Source: Prevotella sp.
GTDB lineage: Bacteria; Bacteroidota; Bacteroidia; Bacteroidales; Bacteroidaceae
Direction: 5' to 3'
DNA length: 64,000 nucleotides
Assembly (NCBI GenBank): GCA_017561825.1
Contig: JAFZBK010000067.1
Span: 99,726-163,725, forward strand
Under the pieces are notes generated by a model that was given only the letters and a program-made list of their open reading frames with translations, ran no database searches and was not told the DNA's origin. This document shows positions 1 through 9,597 of this stretch, in pieces (within the stretch, counting starts at the first letter, position 1; each line of letters opens with the position of its first letter). A program made the translations under genes and the position numbers.

Positions 1-812
1 CCGTTTCTGTGGGCTGTATCAATGAGTTCTTTCAGCTCCTCAGGAGTGCCGAAACGACTGCTGGCTGCGAAGAAAGAGCTGACATGATAACCGAAGCTGC
101 CATAGTAGGGATGCTCCTGAATGGCCATGATCTGAATGCAGTTATAACCATCCTTGATGACACGTGGCAGCACCTTTTCCTGGAACTCACGATAGGTTCC
201 CACCTTCTCGGCATCCTGTCCCATACCGATATGACACTCATAGATCAGTAACGGGTTCTTGTCAGGACGGAAGGTCTTGCGTTTCCACTCATAAGGTTTC
301 TCTGGATTCCACACCTGAGCCGAGAAAATCTTGGTGTTCTCATCCTGTACCACACGCTGTGCCCAAGCAGGGATACGCTCCCCTTCTCCACCATTCCAGC
401 GGACGTGCATCTTATACAGGTCACCATGCTTCATGGCCTTGTTGGGGAGTTTCAGTTCCCAGTTACCTGTACCGGCAATGCGCTTGGCTTTGTATTTCTC
501 ATTCTCCTCCCAGTTATTGAAATCGCCCACGAGGTAGATCTCTGTAGCGTTAGGTGCCCACTCACGGAACACCCATCCGCGTGCTGTCTTATGCAGACCG
601 AAATAGTCATACCCGCTGGCAAAACTCTCCAAGGTGATCTTTCCCTTGCGTGTCAGCTGGTTGATCTTCCATACGGCGTGGTCATGACGACCGCGAATAG
701 CCTCTTCAAACGGTTCCAGATAACCGTCGTTCTGTACCAGTCCGATGTGTTTCGGCGCAGCTGTCTTTCTCTGAGGCGCCTTCTTCGTTGTTACCTTCTT
801 AGTCGTTGTCAT
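1..812 (-). CDS. glgB: 1,4-alpha-glucan branching enzyme, N-terminal part (runs off the window)
   Basis: Glycogen branching enzyme (GH13) cuts alpha-1,4-glucan chains and rejoins them through alpha-1,6 bonds during glycogen synthesis in the cytoplasm. The first 270 codons are present; the C-terminal part lies beyond position 1. After a lysine-rich start (MTTTKKVTTKKAPQRK) comes the N-terminal carbohydrate-binding module (GLHKTARGWVFREWAPNATE, then YLVGDFNNW) and the beginning of the catalytic barrel with YECHIGMGQDAEKVGTY and IQIMAIQEHPYYGSFGYHVS, a pattern I know from Bacteroidales branching enzymes. The catalytic Asp/Glu residues are outside the window. The ATG at 812 is the first in frame and leaves only 14 bp to the stop of the MORN gene on the same strand, so co-transcription with it is likely. 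Confidence in the family is high, in branching rather than another GH13 role good. Confidence 0.9.
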   Translation of the reverse strand, partial: MTTTKKVTTKKAPQRKTAAPKHIGLVQNDGYLEPFEEAIRGRHDHAVWKINQLTRKGKITLESFASGYDYFGLHKTARGWVFREWAPNATEIYLVGDFNNWEENEKYKAKRIAGTGNWELKLPNKAMKHGDLYKMHVRWNGGEGERIPAWAQRVVQDENTKIFSAQVWNPEKPYEWKRKTFRPDKNPLLIYECHIGMGQDAEKVGTYREFQEKVLPRVIKDGYNCIQIMAIQEHPYYGSFGYHVSSFFAASSRFGTPEELKELIDTAHRN

Positions 813-826
813 ATATATTATGCTTT

Positions 827-1936
827 TCACCTTGATTTCACACCATTGACGTATGTTCCCGTCTCGGTCACCTTTCCGGTTTTGTCCTTCTCTACGTACT
901 TCCCGTCACGTACATCATCCTTATAGGTTCCCTCAAAGCGGTTACCGTTCTTGTCCTCCTCGATGGCTGCGCCATGACGCTTACCATTGTGATAGGTACC
1001 GCGGAACTTCGACCCGTCGTGGAAATGAATGATCACTTCACCCTCAACAAGACCGTCCTTGAAGTTCCCTTCAAAGATGTCACCTGTTGCCTTGGTCAGC
1101 TTACCACGTCCGTTCTGCTTGTCATTCTTCCAGCTGCCCACATAGATATCACCGTTCTTCCACGAGAACGTACCCTGTCCGTTCTTGTCACCTTCGCGGA
1201 AAGAACCTGTGTATTTATCACCGTTGGCATACTTGAAGATACCTTCACCTGTGCGTTCGCCATGCTGGTAAGCACCCTCATAGCGATCACCGTTCTGGAA
1301 CTTATAGATACCACGACCGTTCTGGATATCATCCTCCCAGTCGCCGCTGTATTCATCACCATTGGCATATTTGTTCACGCCCTTCCCAGAACGCATATTG
1401 TTGGCCCACATACCATCATATGAACTGCCGTCGCCCCAATCGAAGAAGCCCTTGCCCCATTTCATATCCTCTTTCCACTCGCCATTGTAATAAGCGCCGT
1501 TGGCAAAGGTATATTTACCCTTACCCTCACGTTTGTCGAGTTTCCAGGTGCCGTCGTACTGGTCACCATTATAATAATACATGATGCCATGACCGTCCTG
1601 ATAGTCACGGAACCACAACCCTACATATTTATTATTGTTCATGAAATAGTAGGTGCCACGACCATGCTGCTGGTCCTGATACCATTCACCCTCGTACTTC
1701 TCACCATCGGAGAACGTATAGGTGCCATAACCATGACGCTTCCCTTTCTCGTATTCCCCTTCGTAGATGTCGCCGTTCTGATAGATGGCACTGCCTTTCC
1801 CATGCGGCTTTCCGCCTACCATCTCACCTTTATACTGTCCGCCATCCTTGGTTACACACGATCCCAGCGTAATCTTCTGGGCCATACATACAGCAGGTAA
1901 TACCAATAAAACCAGTGTTAATATTTTATGCTTCAC
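827..1936 (-). CDS. Secreted MORN-repeat protein
   Basis: A 369-residue protein with a signal peptide (MKHKILTLVLLVLPAVCMAQ) followed by 14 tandem 23-residue MORN repeats from about residue 33 to 355, of the form GDxYxGxWxxxxxxGxGxxxxxN. MORN repeats form an elongated beta structure, often linked to membrane or protein contacts; no catalytic domain is visible, so the role is unknown. The start codon appears to be GTG (1936): no ATG in frame precedes it and the signal sequence begins right there. Cleavage after Ala-19/Gln-20 would place it in the periplasm or on the surface. A promoter lies at 1962-1992, and glgB follows 14 bp downstream, so the two may share a transcript. Confidence 0.85.
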   Translation of the reverse strand: MKHKILTLVLLVLPAVCMAQKITLGSCVTKDGGQYKGEMVGGKPHGKGSAIYQNGDIYEGEYEKGKRHGYGTYTFSDGEKYEGEWYQDQQHGRGTYYFMNNNKYVGLWFRDYQDGHGIMYYYNGDQYDGTWKLDKREGKGKYTFANGAYYNGEWKEDMKWGKGFFDWGDGSSYDGMWANNMRSGKGVNKYANGDEYSGDWEDDIQNGRGIYKFQNGDRYEGAYQHGERTGEGIFKYANGDKYTGSFREGDKNGQGTFSWKNGDIYVGSWKNDKQNGRGKLTKATGDIFEGNFKDGLVEGEVIIHFHDGSKFRGTYHNGKRHGAAIEEDKNGNRFEGTYKDDVRDGKYVEKDKTGKVTETGTYVNGVKSR

Positions 1937-1961
1937 GATTCATTCTTTTTTAATTCATCCC

Positions 1962-1992
1962 CAAAAGTAAGAATAATCTTCCATATCGCAAA
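1962..1992 (-). promoter_or_regulatory. Promoter of the MORN/glgB unit
   Basis: Read on the minus strand: TTTG (1989-1992), 19 bp, then TACTTTTG (1962-1969), matching the Bacteroidetes housekeeping form TTTG-N19/20-TAnnTTTG. It lies about 26 bp upstream of the GTG start. Confidence 0.75.
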
Positions 1993-2062
1993 ACAATTCC
2001 TTCATTCCTTATCCTTCCTTTTCCTTTCTTAATAATTTTTAGGAACTTTAAAAAGGAACCAC

Positions 2063-2096
2063 GAAAAAAAGAGCGCAAGTCATGACTCGCGCTCTT
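2063..2096 (-). terminator. Rho-independent terminator after the esterase
   Basis: A perfect 8-bp stem AAGAGCGC/GCGCTCTT (2069-2096) whose loop contains a smaller palindrome (AGTCATGACT). On the minus strand it is followed by a run of seven T, just after the esterase stop codon at 2122. Confidence 0.8.
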
Positions 2097-2121
2097 CGTT
2101 TATAATTGGTCGTATAAATGA

Positions 2122-3018
<897 letters not shown>

Positions 3019-3134
3019 TTAATTAGTTGAATAATATATTATATTATTAAGACTATGTTTTCTTCGTTTGGTTTAATCAGAAAGTTGACTTGTCACGACA
3101 ACTATTGATCGGACTGTTGTTTTTGGGGCTTTAT

Positions 3135-3165
3135 TTTGGTAAGTTTGAAAAAAGCATTAACTTTG
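3135..3165 (+). promoter_or_regulatory. Promoter of kdsB
   Basis: TTTG (3135-3138), 19 bp, TAACTTTG (3158-3165). The predicted transcript start is about 17 nt upstream of the kdsB ATG at 3187, which supports that start over the ATG at 3136 that lies inside the promoter. Confidence 0.8.
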
Positions 3166-3186
3166 CAATCGATAAGGAATAACAAG

Positions 3187-3942
3187 ATGAAATACATTGG
3201 AATCATTCCTGCCAGGTATTCCTCAACGAGGTTTCCGGGCAAGCCGCTTGCCATGCTGGGCGGCAAGACTGTGATACAGCGTGTATATGAACAGGTGAAA
3301 CAAGTGCTGGATGAGGCATTTGTGGCCACCGACGACCAGCGTATCTTTGATGCGGTGGAGACGTTTGGCGGCAAGGCTGTGATGACATCAACGAACCACA
3401 AGAGCGGTACGGACCGTATCGAGGAGGCAATACAGAAGATTGGTGGCAGCTATGATGTGGTGGTGAACATCCAAGGTGATGAGCCGTTTATCCAGCGGTC
3501 ACAAATTGAGACGGTGTGTCGTTGCTTTGATGACCCCGCCACGCAGATAGCCACATTGGGTAAGCCGTTCAAGGCCGACCAGCCTTTCAGCGACTTGGAG
3601 AATCCCAATTCGCCTAAACTGGTGACTGACAATCGCGGTTACGCCCTCTATTTCTCACGTAGCATCATCCCCTTCTTGCGTGGCATCAATCGTGAGGAGT
3701 GGATGGGACAATTCCCGTTTATGAAACACATCGGTCTTTATGGCTACCGTACAGAGGTGCTGCATGAGATCACGCAGTTGCCACAATCGTCGTTGGAACT
3801 CGCAGAGAGTCTGGAGCAGCTGCGATGGCTGCAGAACGGTTACAAGATCAAGGTGGGTACCACGGATATAGAGACGGTGGGGATTGATACGCCGGAGGAC
3901 TTGGAACGTGCTGAAGCGTGGCTGCGCCAGATTAAAAATTAA
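3187..3942 (+). CDS. kdsB: 3-deoxy-manno-octulosonate cytidylyltransferase (CMP-KDO synthetase)
   Basis: Activates KDO with CTP to CMP-KDO, the donor for the inner core of lipopolysaccharide; cytoplasmic. The 251-residue length is standard. Visible motifs are the N-terminal nucleotide-binding signature IGIIPARYSSTRFPGKPLA, VVVNIQGDEPFI (metal-binding Asp) and the C-terminal GIDTPEDLERAE. I chose the ATG at 3187 because the family starts with MKxIGIIPARY and because the longer frame (ATG 3136) begins within the promoter. Monocistronic; a bidirectional terminator follows. Confidence 0.96.
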   Translation: MKYIGIIPARYSSTRFPGKPLAMLGGKTVIQRVYEQVKQVLDEAFVATDDQRIFDAVETFGGKAVMTSTNHKSGTDRIEEAIQKIGGSYDVVVNIQGDEPFIQRSQIETVCRCFDDPATQIATLGKPFKADQPFSDLENPNSPKLVTDNRGYALYFSRSIIPFLRGINREEWMGQFPFMKHIGLYGYRTEVLHEITQLPQSSLELAESLEQLRWLQNGYKIKVGTTDIETVGIDTPEDLERAEAWLRQIKN

Positions 3943-3975
3943 GAATTAAGAATTAAGAATTATTGAACATAAAAC

Positions 3976-4004
3976 AAAAAAGGAGTCCGATGGACTCCTT
4001 TTTT
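3976..4004. terminator. Bidirectional terminator between kdsB and the tRNA-Asp genes
   Basis: Inverted repeat AAGGAGTCC/GGACTCCTT with a 3-nt loop and A-run before, T-run after, so it ends in T on both strands. It serves kdsB (+) and the convergent tRNA genes (-). Confidence 0.9.
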
Positions 4005-4005
4005 G

Positions 4006-4080
4006 CGGTGCGTACGGGACTCGAACCCGTGACCTCCTGCGTGACAGGCAGGCATTCTAACCAGGCTGAACTAACGCACC
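4006..4080 (-). tRNA. tRNA-Asp (GTC), second copy in transcription order
   Basis: Read on the minus strand it forms a full cloverleaf: acceptor GGTGCGT/ACGCACC, anticodon stem CCTGC/GCAGG around loop CTGTCAC with anticodon GTC, T-arm ACGGG-TTCGAGT-CCCGT, discriminator G. CCA is not encoded. The 74-nt body is identical to the upstream copy. Confidence 0.97.
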
Positions 4081-4113
4081 AATGGTTTTGGTCGATCAGA
4101 TGTATGTGGTTTG

Positions 4114-4188
4114 CGGTGCGTACGGGACTCGAACCCGTGACCTCCTGCGTGACAGGCAGGCATTCTAACCAGGCTGAACTAACGCACC
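4114..4188 (-). tRNA. tRNA-Asp (GTC), promoter-proximal copy
   Basis: Same cloverleaf and GTC anticodon as the neighbouring copy, 33 bp upstream of it on the same strand and probably processed from one transcript. CCA is not encoded. Confidence 0.97.
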
Positions 4189-4217
4189 TTTTACCGCATT
4201 GTTCCGATTAGCGGGTG

Positions 4218-4249
4218 CAAAGGTAGATAAATTTTTCCTTTCCACCAAA
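4218..4249 (-). promoter_or_regulatory. Promoter of the tRNA-Asp pair
   Basis: On the minus strand TTTG (4246-4249), 20 bp, TACCTTTG (4218-4225), about 30 bp before the first tRNA. Confidence 0.8.
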
Positions 4250-4265
4250 AGAAACGAAGGTTTTT

Positions 4266-4787
4266 TTAGAAAAAAAGTTGAAGGAAACTCACGGGATGAT
4301 AATCATGCCCATCGAAAAGCCAATCTTTCAAGATAGCAGAACGCTCAAACCCTGCTTTCTGGAACAGTTGGAGTGACTTTTCATTCTCCATGTCAACATA
4401 CGCAAACAGTTGGTGCAGATGGACAATATCACGGGCATACTGTTTGAGTTGTTCGAGGGCTTCAGCACCCAGTCCTTGATGACGGAACGATTCACGAATC
4501 ACGATGCCCACCTCAGCCCGATGGTGCTGCGGTTCGAAGTTCACCAAGTCGATGATTCCCACCGACTGCTGCTCATCGTTCTCGATAATGAGTCGTACCT
4601 GTCGGTCGGTATAGATATCCCCCGTAGCACGAGCGATATAGTCGCGCAACACATAGCGTGAATACGGCACGTTCGTCAGTCCCACCTTCCACACGTCGGG
4701 ATTGTTCTCTATCTGGTACAACAGTTCCAGATCCTCTGGCTCCATCGCCCTAAGATGCACTGCCGTCTTCCGTTCTTTATCATTCAT
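4266..4787 (-). CDS. GNAT-family N-acetyltransferase
   Basis: 173-residue GNAT acetyltransferase; the family moves acetyl from acetyl-CoA to an amine or protein N-terminus. The acetyl-CoA loop is visible as RESFRHQGLGAEAL (Q/RxxGxG/A) near residue 110, followed by YVDMENEKSLQLFQKAGF, the usual beta5-alpha4 segment. It resembles the SpeG/RimJ-like group (HLRAMEPEDLELLYQIENN) but the substrate is not readable. I chose the ATG at 4787 because it overlaps the stop of the upstream glycosyltransferase as ATGA, which indicates translational coupling; a longer frame starting at 4847 lies wholly inside the glycosyltransferase. Last gene of the recR operon. Confidence 0.85.
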   Translation of the reverse strand: MNDKERKTAVHLRAMEPEDLELLYQIENNPDVWKVGLTNVPYSRYVLRDYIARATGDIYTDRQVRLIIENDEQQSVGIIDLVNFEPQHHRAEVGIVIRESFRHQGLGAEALEQLKQYARDIVHLHQLFAYVDMENEKSLQLFQKAGFERSAILKDWLFDGHDYHPVSFLQLFF

Positions 4788-5983
4788 CCTATTATTTCTT
4801 TCTCCGTAATTAACAGTTTCGTTTGGGGTGAATAGGTGCCAAGACACACTTGTGTCAGAGGCTCTGCCGAGAGGATGTCGAGTATGGTATGGTAGCTATA
4901 GGCATCGGTATCATAAACCACATAGGCGATATCCTTTTTCTTGAGTTCCTCGATATGATCCAGATGCCCCTGAGGCAGTGTCGACTCATCCCCAACGAGG
5001 AAATCGGCAACCAATCCTTTGACCTTCGCTAACTGCTTACAATCCTCCAAGTGCTGTTCCTTACCAATAAACAGATAAAAAGGTTTATCCCCTCGTTTTC
5101 GTTCCGTGAATCCCATCATCTTCCGAATACGCTGCGCACTCATCTGCAACAAAGCAATCAGTGCCTTAAAATAGATGGCTGCCTTGATGGGGATGCTGAG
5201 CAGGAAGGTTGTCTGAGAGAAGTGTTTCCTGAAGAAGATGAGCATGGCATCGTAGAACACATGGACATAGCGGAAACTCGATTTCTGCGTACTCTCCCCC
5301 TTGTAATGCAGAATCCTGACAGGAAGATACCAGTTATGGAAGCCGCCTTTAAGAATGCGGTACGACAGGTCGATATCCTCGCCATACATAAAGAAATCCT
5401 CGTCAAGGAGTCCTACCTGATCGAGTGCTGTCCGTCGAACCATACAATAGGCCCCGCTGATGATCTCTATCTCTGAAGCCTCATCCCAAGGCAGATAACC
5501 CATGTAATACTTGCCGAACCGTTTGCTTTTGGGGAATGCATCGCAGAACCCGCCCACCTTATAGAAGGCCGTCATCGGCGTAGGTAGCCCTCTCCTACTC
5601 TCCCTCGCCTTCTCGCCATTGCTTTTGAGCATCTGCACACCCAAGGCACCTGCATCAGGATGCTGATCCATGAACTGGATACATTCGCGGATGGTTTTCT
5701 CGCCAACGATGGTATCAGGGTTCAGCAGGAGCACATACTCGCCTTGAGTCTGACGGATGGCCATGTTGTTCGCCCGTGAGAACCCGGAGTTATGGTTATT
5801 GGCAATGATGTTCACCCACGGGAAGCGTTCCTGAAGATACGTCACGGAGTCATCGTGGGAATGGTTATCCACCACCACCACTTCGGCATCGATACCCTCG
5901 ATGGCCTTCTCCACACTATGAAGACACTGCTCCACGTAGTGCTTCACATTGTAATTGACGATAACAACAGTCAGCTTTTTCAT
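4784..5983 (-). CDS. Family 2 glycosyltransferase (rhamnosyltransferase-like) with C-terminal extension
   Basis: 399 residues. The first ~250 form a GT2 GT-A domain: VVIVNYNVKHYVEQCLHSVE, VVVVDNHSHDDS, YVLLLNPDT (DxD-like metal site) and DEDFFMYGEDIDLSYRI, typical of the WbbL/RfbF-like transferases that build O-antigen or other surface polysaccharides from nucleotide sugars at the inner face of the membrane. Hydrophobic stretches around residues 235-275 may anchor it. Residues ~300-399 form an extension (KPFYLFIGKEQH, VADFLVGDE, IAYVVYDTDAYSYH) that looks like an alternating alpha/beta fold and that I do not recognise. It lies 13 bp after the membrane-protein gene and overlaps the acetyltransferase start. 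Confidence 0.85.
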   Translation of the reverse strand: MKKLTVVIVNYNVKHYVEQCLHSVEKAIEGIDAEVVVVDNHSHDDSVTYLQERFPWVNIIANNHNSGFSRANNMAIRQTQGEYVLLLNPDTIVGEKTIRECIQFMDQHPDAGALGVQMLKSNGEKARESRRGLPTPMTAFYKVGGFCDAFPKSKRFGKYYMGYLPWDEASEIEIISGAYCMVRRTALDQVGLLDEDFFMYGEDIDLSYRILKGGFHNWYLPVRILHYKGESTQKSSFRYVHVFYDAMLIFFRKHFSQTTFLLSIPIKAAIYFKALIALLQMSAQRIRKMMGFTERKRGDKPFYLFIGKEQHLEDCKQLAKVKGLVADFLVGDESTLPQGHLDHIEELKKKDIAYVVYDTDAYSYHTILDILSAEPLTQVCLGTYSPQTKLLITEKEIIG

Positions 5984-5996
5984 TCCTCCTTACTCC

Positions 5997-6425
5997 TTAC
6001 TCCTTCGTCCTTCCTCCTTCTTCTTCGCATCTCGCCTTACTGGGATACACAAACGGCAGTACCAGTAGCAGGATGATGGCCATATAGCCGAAGGAAGTGT
6101 TCATCGACATATAATAGAAATCGGTGTTAGCCACCAGGGGAACACCCAACAAGAGCAGTCGCATGATACCATACCGCTTCATGGCAGGCACTGGCGTTTC
6201 ATCGAGCTCTTTCCTTACACGCTTGATCTTGAACAGATACAAGGCCAGGGGGATGACCGCCACGGTGATCAGTTCCATGAACGTTAATATCAGGAACCAA
6301 TTCTGAGAGCCGAAATCTACTGCTCCCGGCATGATTACCTCCGTTTCATACAGCACCACTAAGATCAAGGCGATCACGATGGGTGCAAAGAAATAGACCT
6401 TCAAGGTCTTTACTACATTATCCAT
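5997..6425 (-). CDS. Small integral membrane protein, function unknown
   Basis: 142 residues with four likely transmembrane helices (about 12-30, 43-63, 88-106, 110-128) separated by short charged loops such as [13 protein letters not shown] do not recognise a catalytic motif. The ATG at 6425 overlaps the 3' end of recR by 8 bp and the glycosyltransferase follows after 13 bp, so it sits within one operon. Nothing in the sequence ties it to recombination; a link to the surface-polysaccharide transferase downstream is only an inference from position. Confidence 0.7.
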   Translation of the reverse strand: MDNVVKTLKVYFFAPIVIALILVVLYETEVIMPGAVDFGSQNWFLILTFMELITVAVIPLALYLFKIKRVRKELDETPVPAMKRYGIMRLLLLGVPLVANTDFYYMSMNTSFGYMAIILLLVLPFVYPSKARCEEEGGRTKE

Positions 6426-7050
6426 TGAATGGTGTACGGTTTAGAATGGAACGTCCTAATGTTACTTCATCGGTATATTCAAGCTCATCACCCACGGAGA
6501 TGCCACGGGCAATCACACTGAGCTTAACATCATACTGTGCCAGCTTGCGAGAGATATAGAAGTTCGTGGTGTCGCCCTCCATCGTACTGCTCAGGGCGAA
6601 GATCACCTCATCAACACCACCTTCTTCCACACGCTTTACCAACGAGTCGATCTCGATATCCGACGGACCGATTCCCTCCATCGGTGAGATGATGCCGCCT
6701 AATACATGATACAGTCCGTGGTATTGCTGGGTGTTCTCGATGGCCATCACGTCGCGGATATTCTCCACCACGCAGATCACAGAGGTGTCACGACGCTGAT
6801 CAGCACAGATCGGACAGAGGTCGGTATCACTGATGTTATGACAAACCCTGCAGTACTTCACTTCCTTCCGCATCCTACTGATTGCCTGCGAGAACAGCTC
6901 CACCTCTTCTGTATCCTGACGGAGCAGATGCAGTACCAGTCGTAAGGCTGTCTTACGACCGATACCTGGTAACTTGGCGAACTCCTCTACGGCGTTCTCC
7001 AATAACTGGGAAGGATATGGTGTGCCTTCGTTGGCAACGGATTGGGACAT
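6418..7050 (-). CDS. recR: Recombination protein RecR
   Basis: RecR acts with RecF and RecO to load RecA at single-strand gaps. The 210-residue protein shows the HhH region [17 protein letters not shown], the zinc finger [18 protein letters not shown] (four Cys) and the Toprim domain ([17 protein letters not shown], then [13 protein letters not shown]). The ATG at 7050 is preferred over an in-frame TTG at 7059, because a -7 element (7068-7075) lies immediately upstream and family members have a short N-terminus. First gene of an operon with the membrane protein, glycosyltransferase and acetyltransferase. Confidence 0.96.
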   Translation of the reverse strand: MSQSVANEGTPYPSQLLENAVEEFAKLPGIGRKTALRLVLHLLRQDTEEVELFSQAISRMRKEVKYCRVCHNISDTDLCPICADQRRDTSVICVVENIRDVMAIENTQQYHGLYHVLGGIISPMEGIGPSDIEIDSLVKRVEEGGVDEVIFALSSTMEGDTTNFYISRKLAQYDVKLSVIARGISVGDELEYTDEVTLGRSILNRTPFNG

Positions 7051-7067
7051 AGAATGCAATTTTGGTG

Positions 7068-7075
7068 CAAAGTTA
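7068..7075 (-). promoter_or_regulatory. -7 element of recR promoter
   Basis: TAACTTTG on the minus strand, about 18 bp before the recR ATG. No good TTTG is seen at the usual spacing, so the -33 part is weak. Confidence 0.5.
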
Positions 7076-7129
7076 CGAAATTATTCGTGTTTTTTCGTAA
7101 CATTGCGATAAAAGTCGCGACTTTTTCCG

Positions 7130-7137
7130 TAACTTTG
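7130..7137 (+). promoter_or_regulatory. -7 element of engB promoter
   Basis: TAACTTTG 17 bp before the engB ATG, divergent from the recR element 55 bp away. A TTG at 7103-7105 is spaced 24 bp, longer than usual. Confidence 0.5.
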
Positions 7138-7154
7138 CAGAAAATTTCAATGTT

Positions 7155-7766
7155 ATGGATATTAAGAAAGCAGAATTCGTGGTGAGCAACCCCAGTGTAC
7201 TCACCTGTCCGAAAGACACCAAGCCGGAGTATGCCTTCATCGGCAGGAGCAATGTCGGCAAGTCGAGTCTGATCAATATGCTCTGTGGCAGGAAGAACCT
7301 GGCCAAGACTTCATCCACGCCTGGTAAGACCCTGCTCATCAATCACTTCATCGTAAACAACGAGTGGTACTTGGTTGACCTCCCCGGCTATGGCTATGCC
7401 AAGCAGAGCAAGACCACCCGACAGAAGCTGGAGCAGATGATTTCCTCGTATATCCTACAGCGTGAACAACTCATCAACGTGTTCGTACTGATCGATATCC
7501 GTCACGATCCGCAGGTTATCGACCGTGAGTTCATCGACTGGTTAGGACAGAGCAATATCCCCTTCTCCATCATCTTCACCAAGGCTGACAAGCTCGGACC
7601 CGTGAAGGCAAAGATGAACGCAGAGGCTTATATGTCGAAACTGGAGGATACCTGGGAGATTCTTCCACCTTATTTTATTACTTCGGCTGAGAAGAAGACG
7701 GGACGCGATGAGGTGCTCGACTATATCGACAACATCAACAAACAGTTGAAGAACCCCACGGAATAA
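7155..7766 (+). CDS. engB: Ribosome biogenesis GTP-binding protein EngB/YsxC/YihA
   Basis: Essential-type small GTPase needed for late assembly of the 50S ribosomal subunit. All G motifs are present: G1 [10 protein letters not shown]2 with TSSTPGKT, G3 [12 protein letters not shown] and G4 TKADKLG, then G5 [10 protein letters not shown]. Length (203 aa) is normal. It precedes the ABC-F gene by 6 bp, so the two form a translation-linked pair. Confidence 0.97.
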   Translation: MDIKKAEFVVSNPSVLTCPKDTKPEYAFIGRSNVGKSSLINMLCGRKNLAKTSSTPGKTLLINHFIVNNEWYLVDLPGYGYAKQSKTTRQKLEQMISSYILQREQLINVFVLIDIRHDPQVIDREFIDWLGQSNIPFSIIFTKADKLGPVKAKMNAEAYMSKLEDTWEILPPYFITSAEKKTGRDEVLDYIDNINKQLKNPTE

Positions 7767-7772
7767 CATAGT

Positions 7773-9563
7773 ATGGCTGTTCCCTTCCTTGACGTACAAG
7801 ATCTCACGAAATCGTTCGGCGCTCAGGTGCTGTTCGAGCATATCTCGTTCAGCATTGCCGAAGGACAGAGGGTTGGTCTGATTGCGCAGAACGGTACGGG
7901 TAAATCCACCTTGCTGTCGGTACTGACAGGTAAGGAGGGGTATGACGACGGGAAGATCATCTTCCGTCGTGATTTGAAGGTGGCCATGCTGGAACAGTCG
8001 CCTGTTTTCGATCCTGACGAGATAGTTATTGATGCCTGCTTTAATCATCAAGGCGAAGAGGAGAAAGTGCTGCGTGCCAAGCAGATCCTGACACAACTGA
8101 AGATCCGCAACCTGCAGCAACCGATGGGACAGCTCAGTGGCGGTCAGCAGAAACGGGTGGCCCTGGCCAACGTACTGATTACGGAACCTGACCTGCTCAT
8201 CCTTGATGAGCCCACCAACCACCTCGACCTGGAGATGATTGAATGGCTCGAAGGCTACCTGTCAAGAGGGAACAAGACACTGCTGATGGTAACACACGAC
8301 CGCTATTTCCTCGACAAGGTGTGTAACCTGATTCTAGAACTCGACAACCGCACCATCTATACCTACCGTGGCAACTACGCGTATTATCTGGAGAAACGTC
8401 AGGAACGGATTGACAACACCCGCGCTGAGATCATGCGGGCCAACAACCTGTACCGACGGGAACTGGAGTGGATGCGCAGAATGCCCCAGGCCCGAGGGCA
8501 TAAGGCCCGCTACCGCGAGGAGGCGTTCTACGAACTGGAAAAGATCGCCAAACAACGTCTTGAGGAACGACAGATCCGTCTGAAATCACGCAATGTCTAT
8601 ATCGGCTCGAAGATCTTCGAGTGTCAGTATGTGTCAAAAGCCTTCCCCTCAACCGTTATCCTGAAAGACTTTTACTATAACTTCTCGCGTTTCGAGAAGA
8701 TGGGTATCGTGGGTAATAACGGTACAGGAAAGAGTACATTCATCAAGATGCTCCTCGGCTTGGAGCCCATCGACAGCGGTAAGTTCGATATCGGTGATAC
8801 GGTGCGCTTCGGCTATTTCTCGCAGGAAGGATTGCAGTTCAATGAACAGCAGAAGGTCATCGACACAATCACCGACATTGCAGAATATATCGACATGGGC
8901 GGCGGTCAGCACCTCTCGGCCTCGCAGTTCCTGCAGCATTTCCTGTTCACTCCAGAACAGCAGCATAACTATGTCTATAAGCTCTCGGGGGGAGAGAAAC
9001 GCAAGCTCTACCTGTGTACGGTGTTGATGAAGAACCCTAACTTCCTCGTGCTTGATGAGCCCACCAACGACTTAGACATCCAGACCTTGCAGATCTTGGA
9101 GGAATACTTAGCTGACTTCCCCGGCTGTGTTATCGTGGTGAGTCACGACCGCTATTTCATGGACAAGGTGGTGGATCATCTTCTGGTATTCAAGGGCGAT
9201 GGTGTCATCAAGGATTTCCCTGGTAACTATACGCAGTACAGGATGTACGCGGATAGTATGGAACAGAAAGAGAAGGATGAGAAGACTGCCACGAAACCAA
9301 AGAAGAATCCATCCAACCGAACGGAACAAGTTGCTCCAGACAGTGAACGAAAACGACTCACCTACAAGGAACGACTGGAGCTGGCGCAACTGGAGAAAGA
9401 TATTGCCGCACTGGAAGAGCAACAGAAACATATTGAGGAAGCCCTCTGCAGCGGTACCCTATCCGTTGATGAACTCACAGAAAAAAGCAAGCTCCTCTCG
9501 TCGCTCAAGAATGAGATTGACGAGAAGAGCATGCGTTGGCTTGAGCTGGATGAGCTCGCCTAA
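7773..9563 (+). CDS. ABC-F family ATPase, Uup-like
   Basis: 596 residues with two ABC cassettes and no membrane domain, as in ABC-F proteins that act on the ribosome or on DNA structures rather than in transport. Cassette 1: Walker A AQNGTGKST, signature LSGGQQKRVALANVL, Walker B LLILDEPTNHLDLE. Cassette 2: NNGTGKST, LSGGEKRKLYL, FLVLDEPTNDLDIQ. A linker rich in Arg/Glu joins them. The C-terminal 70 residues are a predicted coiled coil (LEKDIAALEEQQKHIEEAL), the hallmark of the Uup group. I see no strong reason to call it an antibiotic-resistance factor. Downstream of engB by 6 bp. Confidence 0.9.
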   Translation: MAVPFLDVQDLTKSFGAQVLFEHISFSIAEGQRVGLIAQNGTGKSTLLSVLTGKEGYDDGKIIFRRDLKVAMLEQSPVFDPDEIVIDACFNHQGEEEKVLRAKQILTQLKIRNLQQPMGQLSGGQQKRVALANVLITEPDLLILDEPTNHLDLEMIEWLEGYLSRGNKTLLMVTHDRYFLDKVCNLILELDNRTIYTYRGNYAYYLEKRQERIDNTRAEIMRANNLYRRELEWMRRMPQARGHKARYREEAFYELEKIAKQRLEERQIRLKSRNVYIGSKIFECQYVSKAFPSTVILKDFYYNFSRFEKMGIVGNNGTGKSTFIKMLLGLEPIDSGKFDIGDTVRFGYFSQEGLQFNEQQKVIDTITDIAEYIDMGGGQHLSASQFLQHFLFTPEQQHNYVYKLSGGEKRKLYLCTVLMKNPNFLVLDEPTNDLDIQTLQILEEYLADFPGCVIVVSHDRYFMDKVVDHLLVFKGDGVIKDFPGNYTQYRMYADSMEQKEKDEKTATKPKKNPSNRTEQVAPDSERKRLTYKERLELAQLEKDIAALEEQQKHIEEALCSGTLSVDELTEKSKLLSSLKNEIDEKSMRWLELDELA

Positions 9564-9597
9564 TACTTGAAACCTGTCACTTGAAACTTGTCACTTG

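Noticed and set aside
3963-4211. An 82-residue frame with two copies of AVRTGLEPVTSCVTGRH
   Set aside because: It is the plus-strand reading of the two tRNA-Asp genes, a well-known artefact.
7773-9563. ABC-F protein as an antibiotic-resistance determinant
   Set aside because: The C-terminal coiled coil and the engB neighbourhood fit the housekeeping Uup-like group better.
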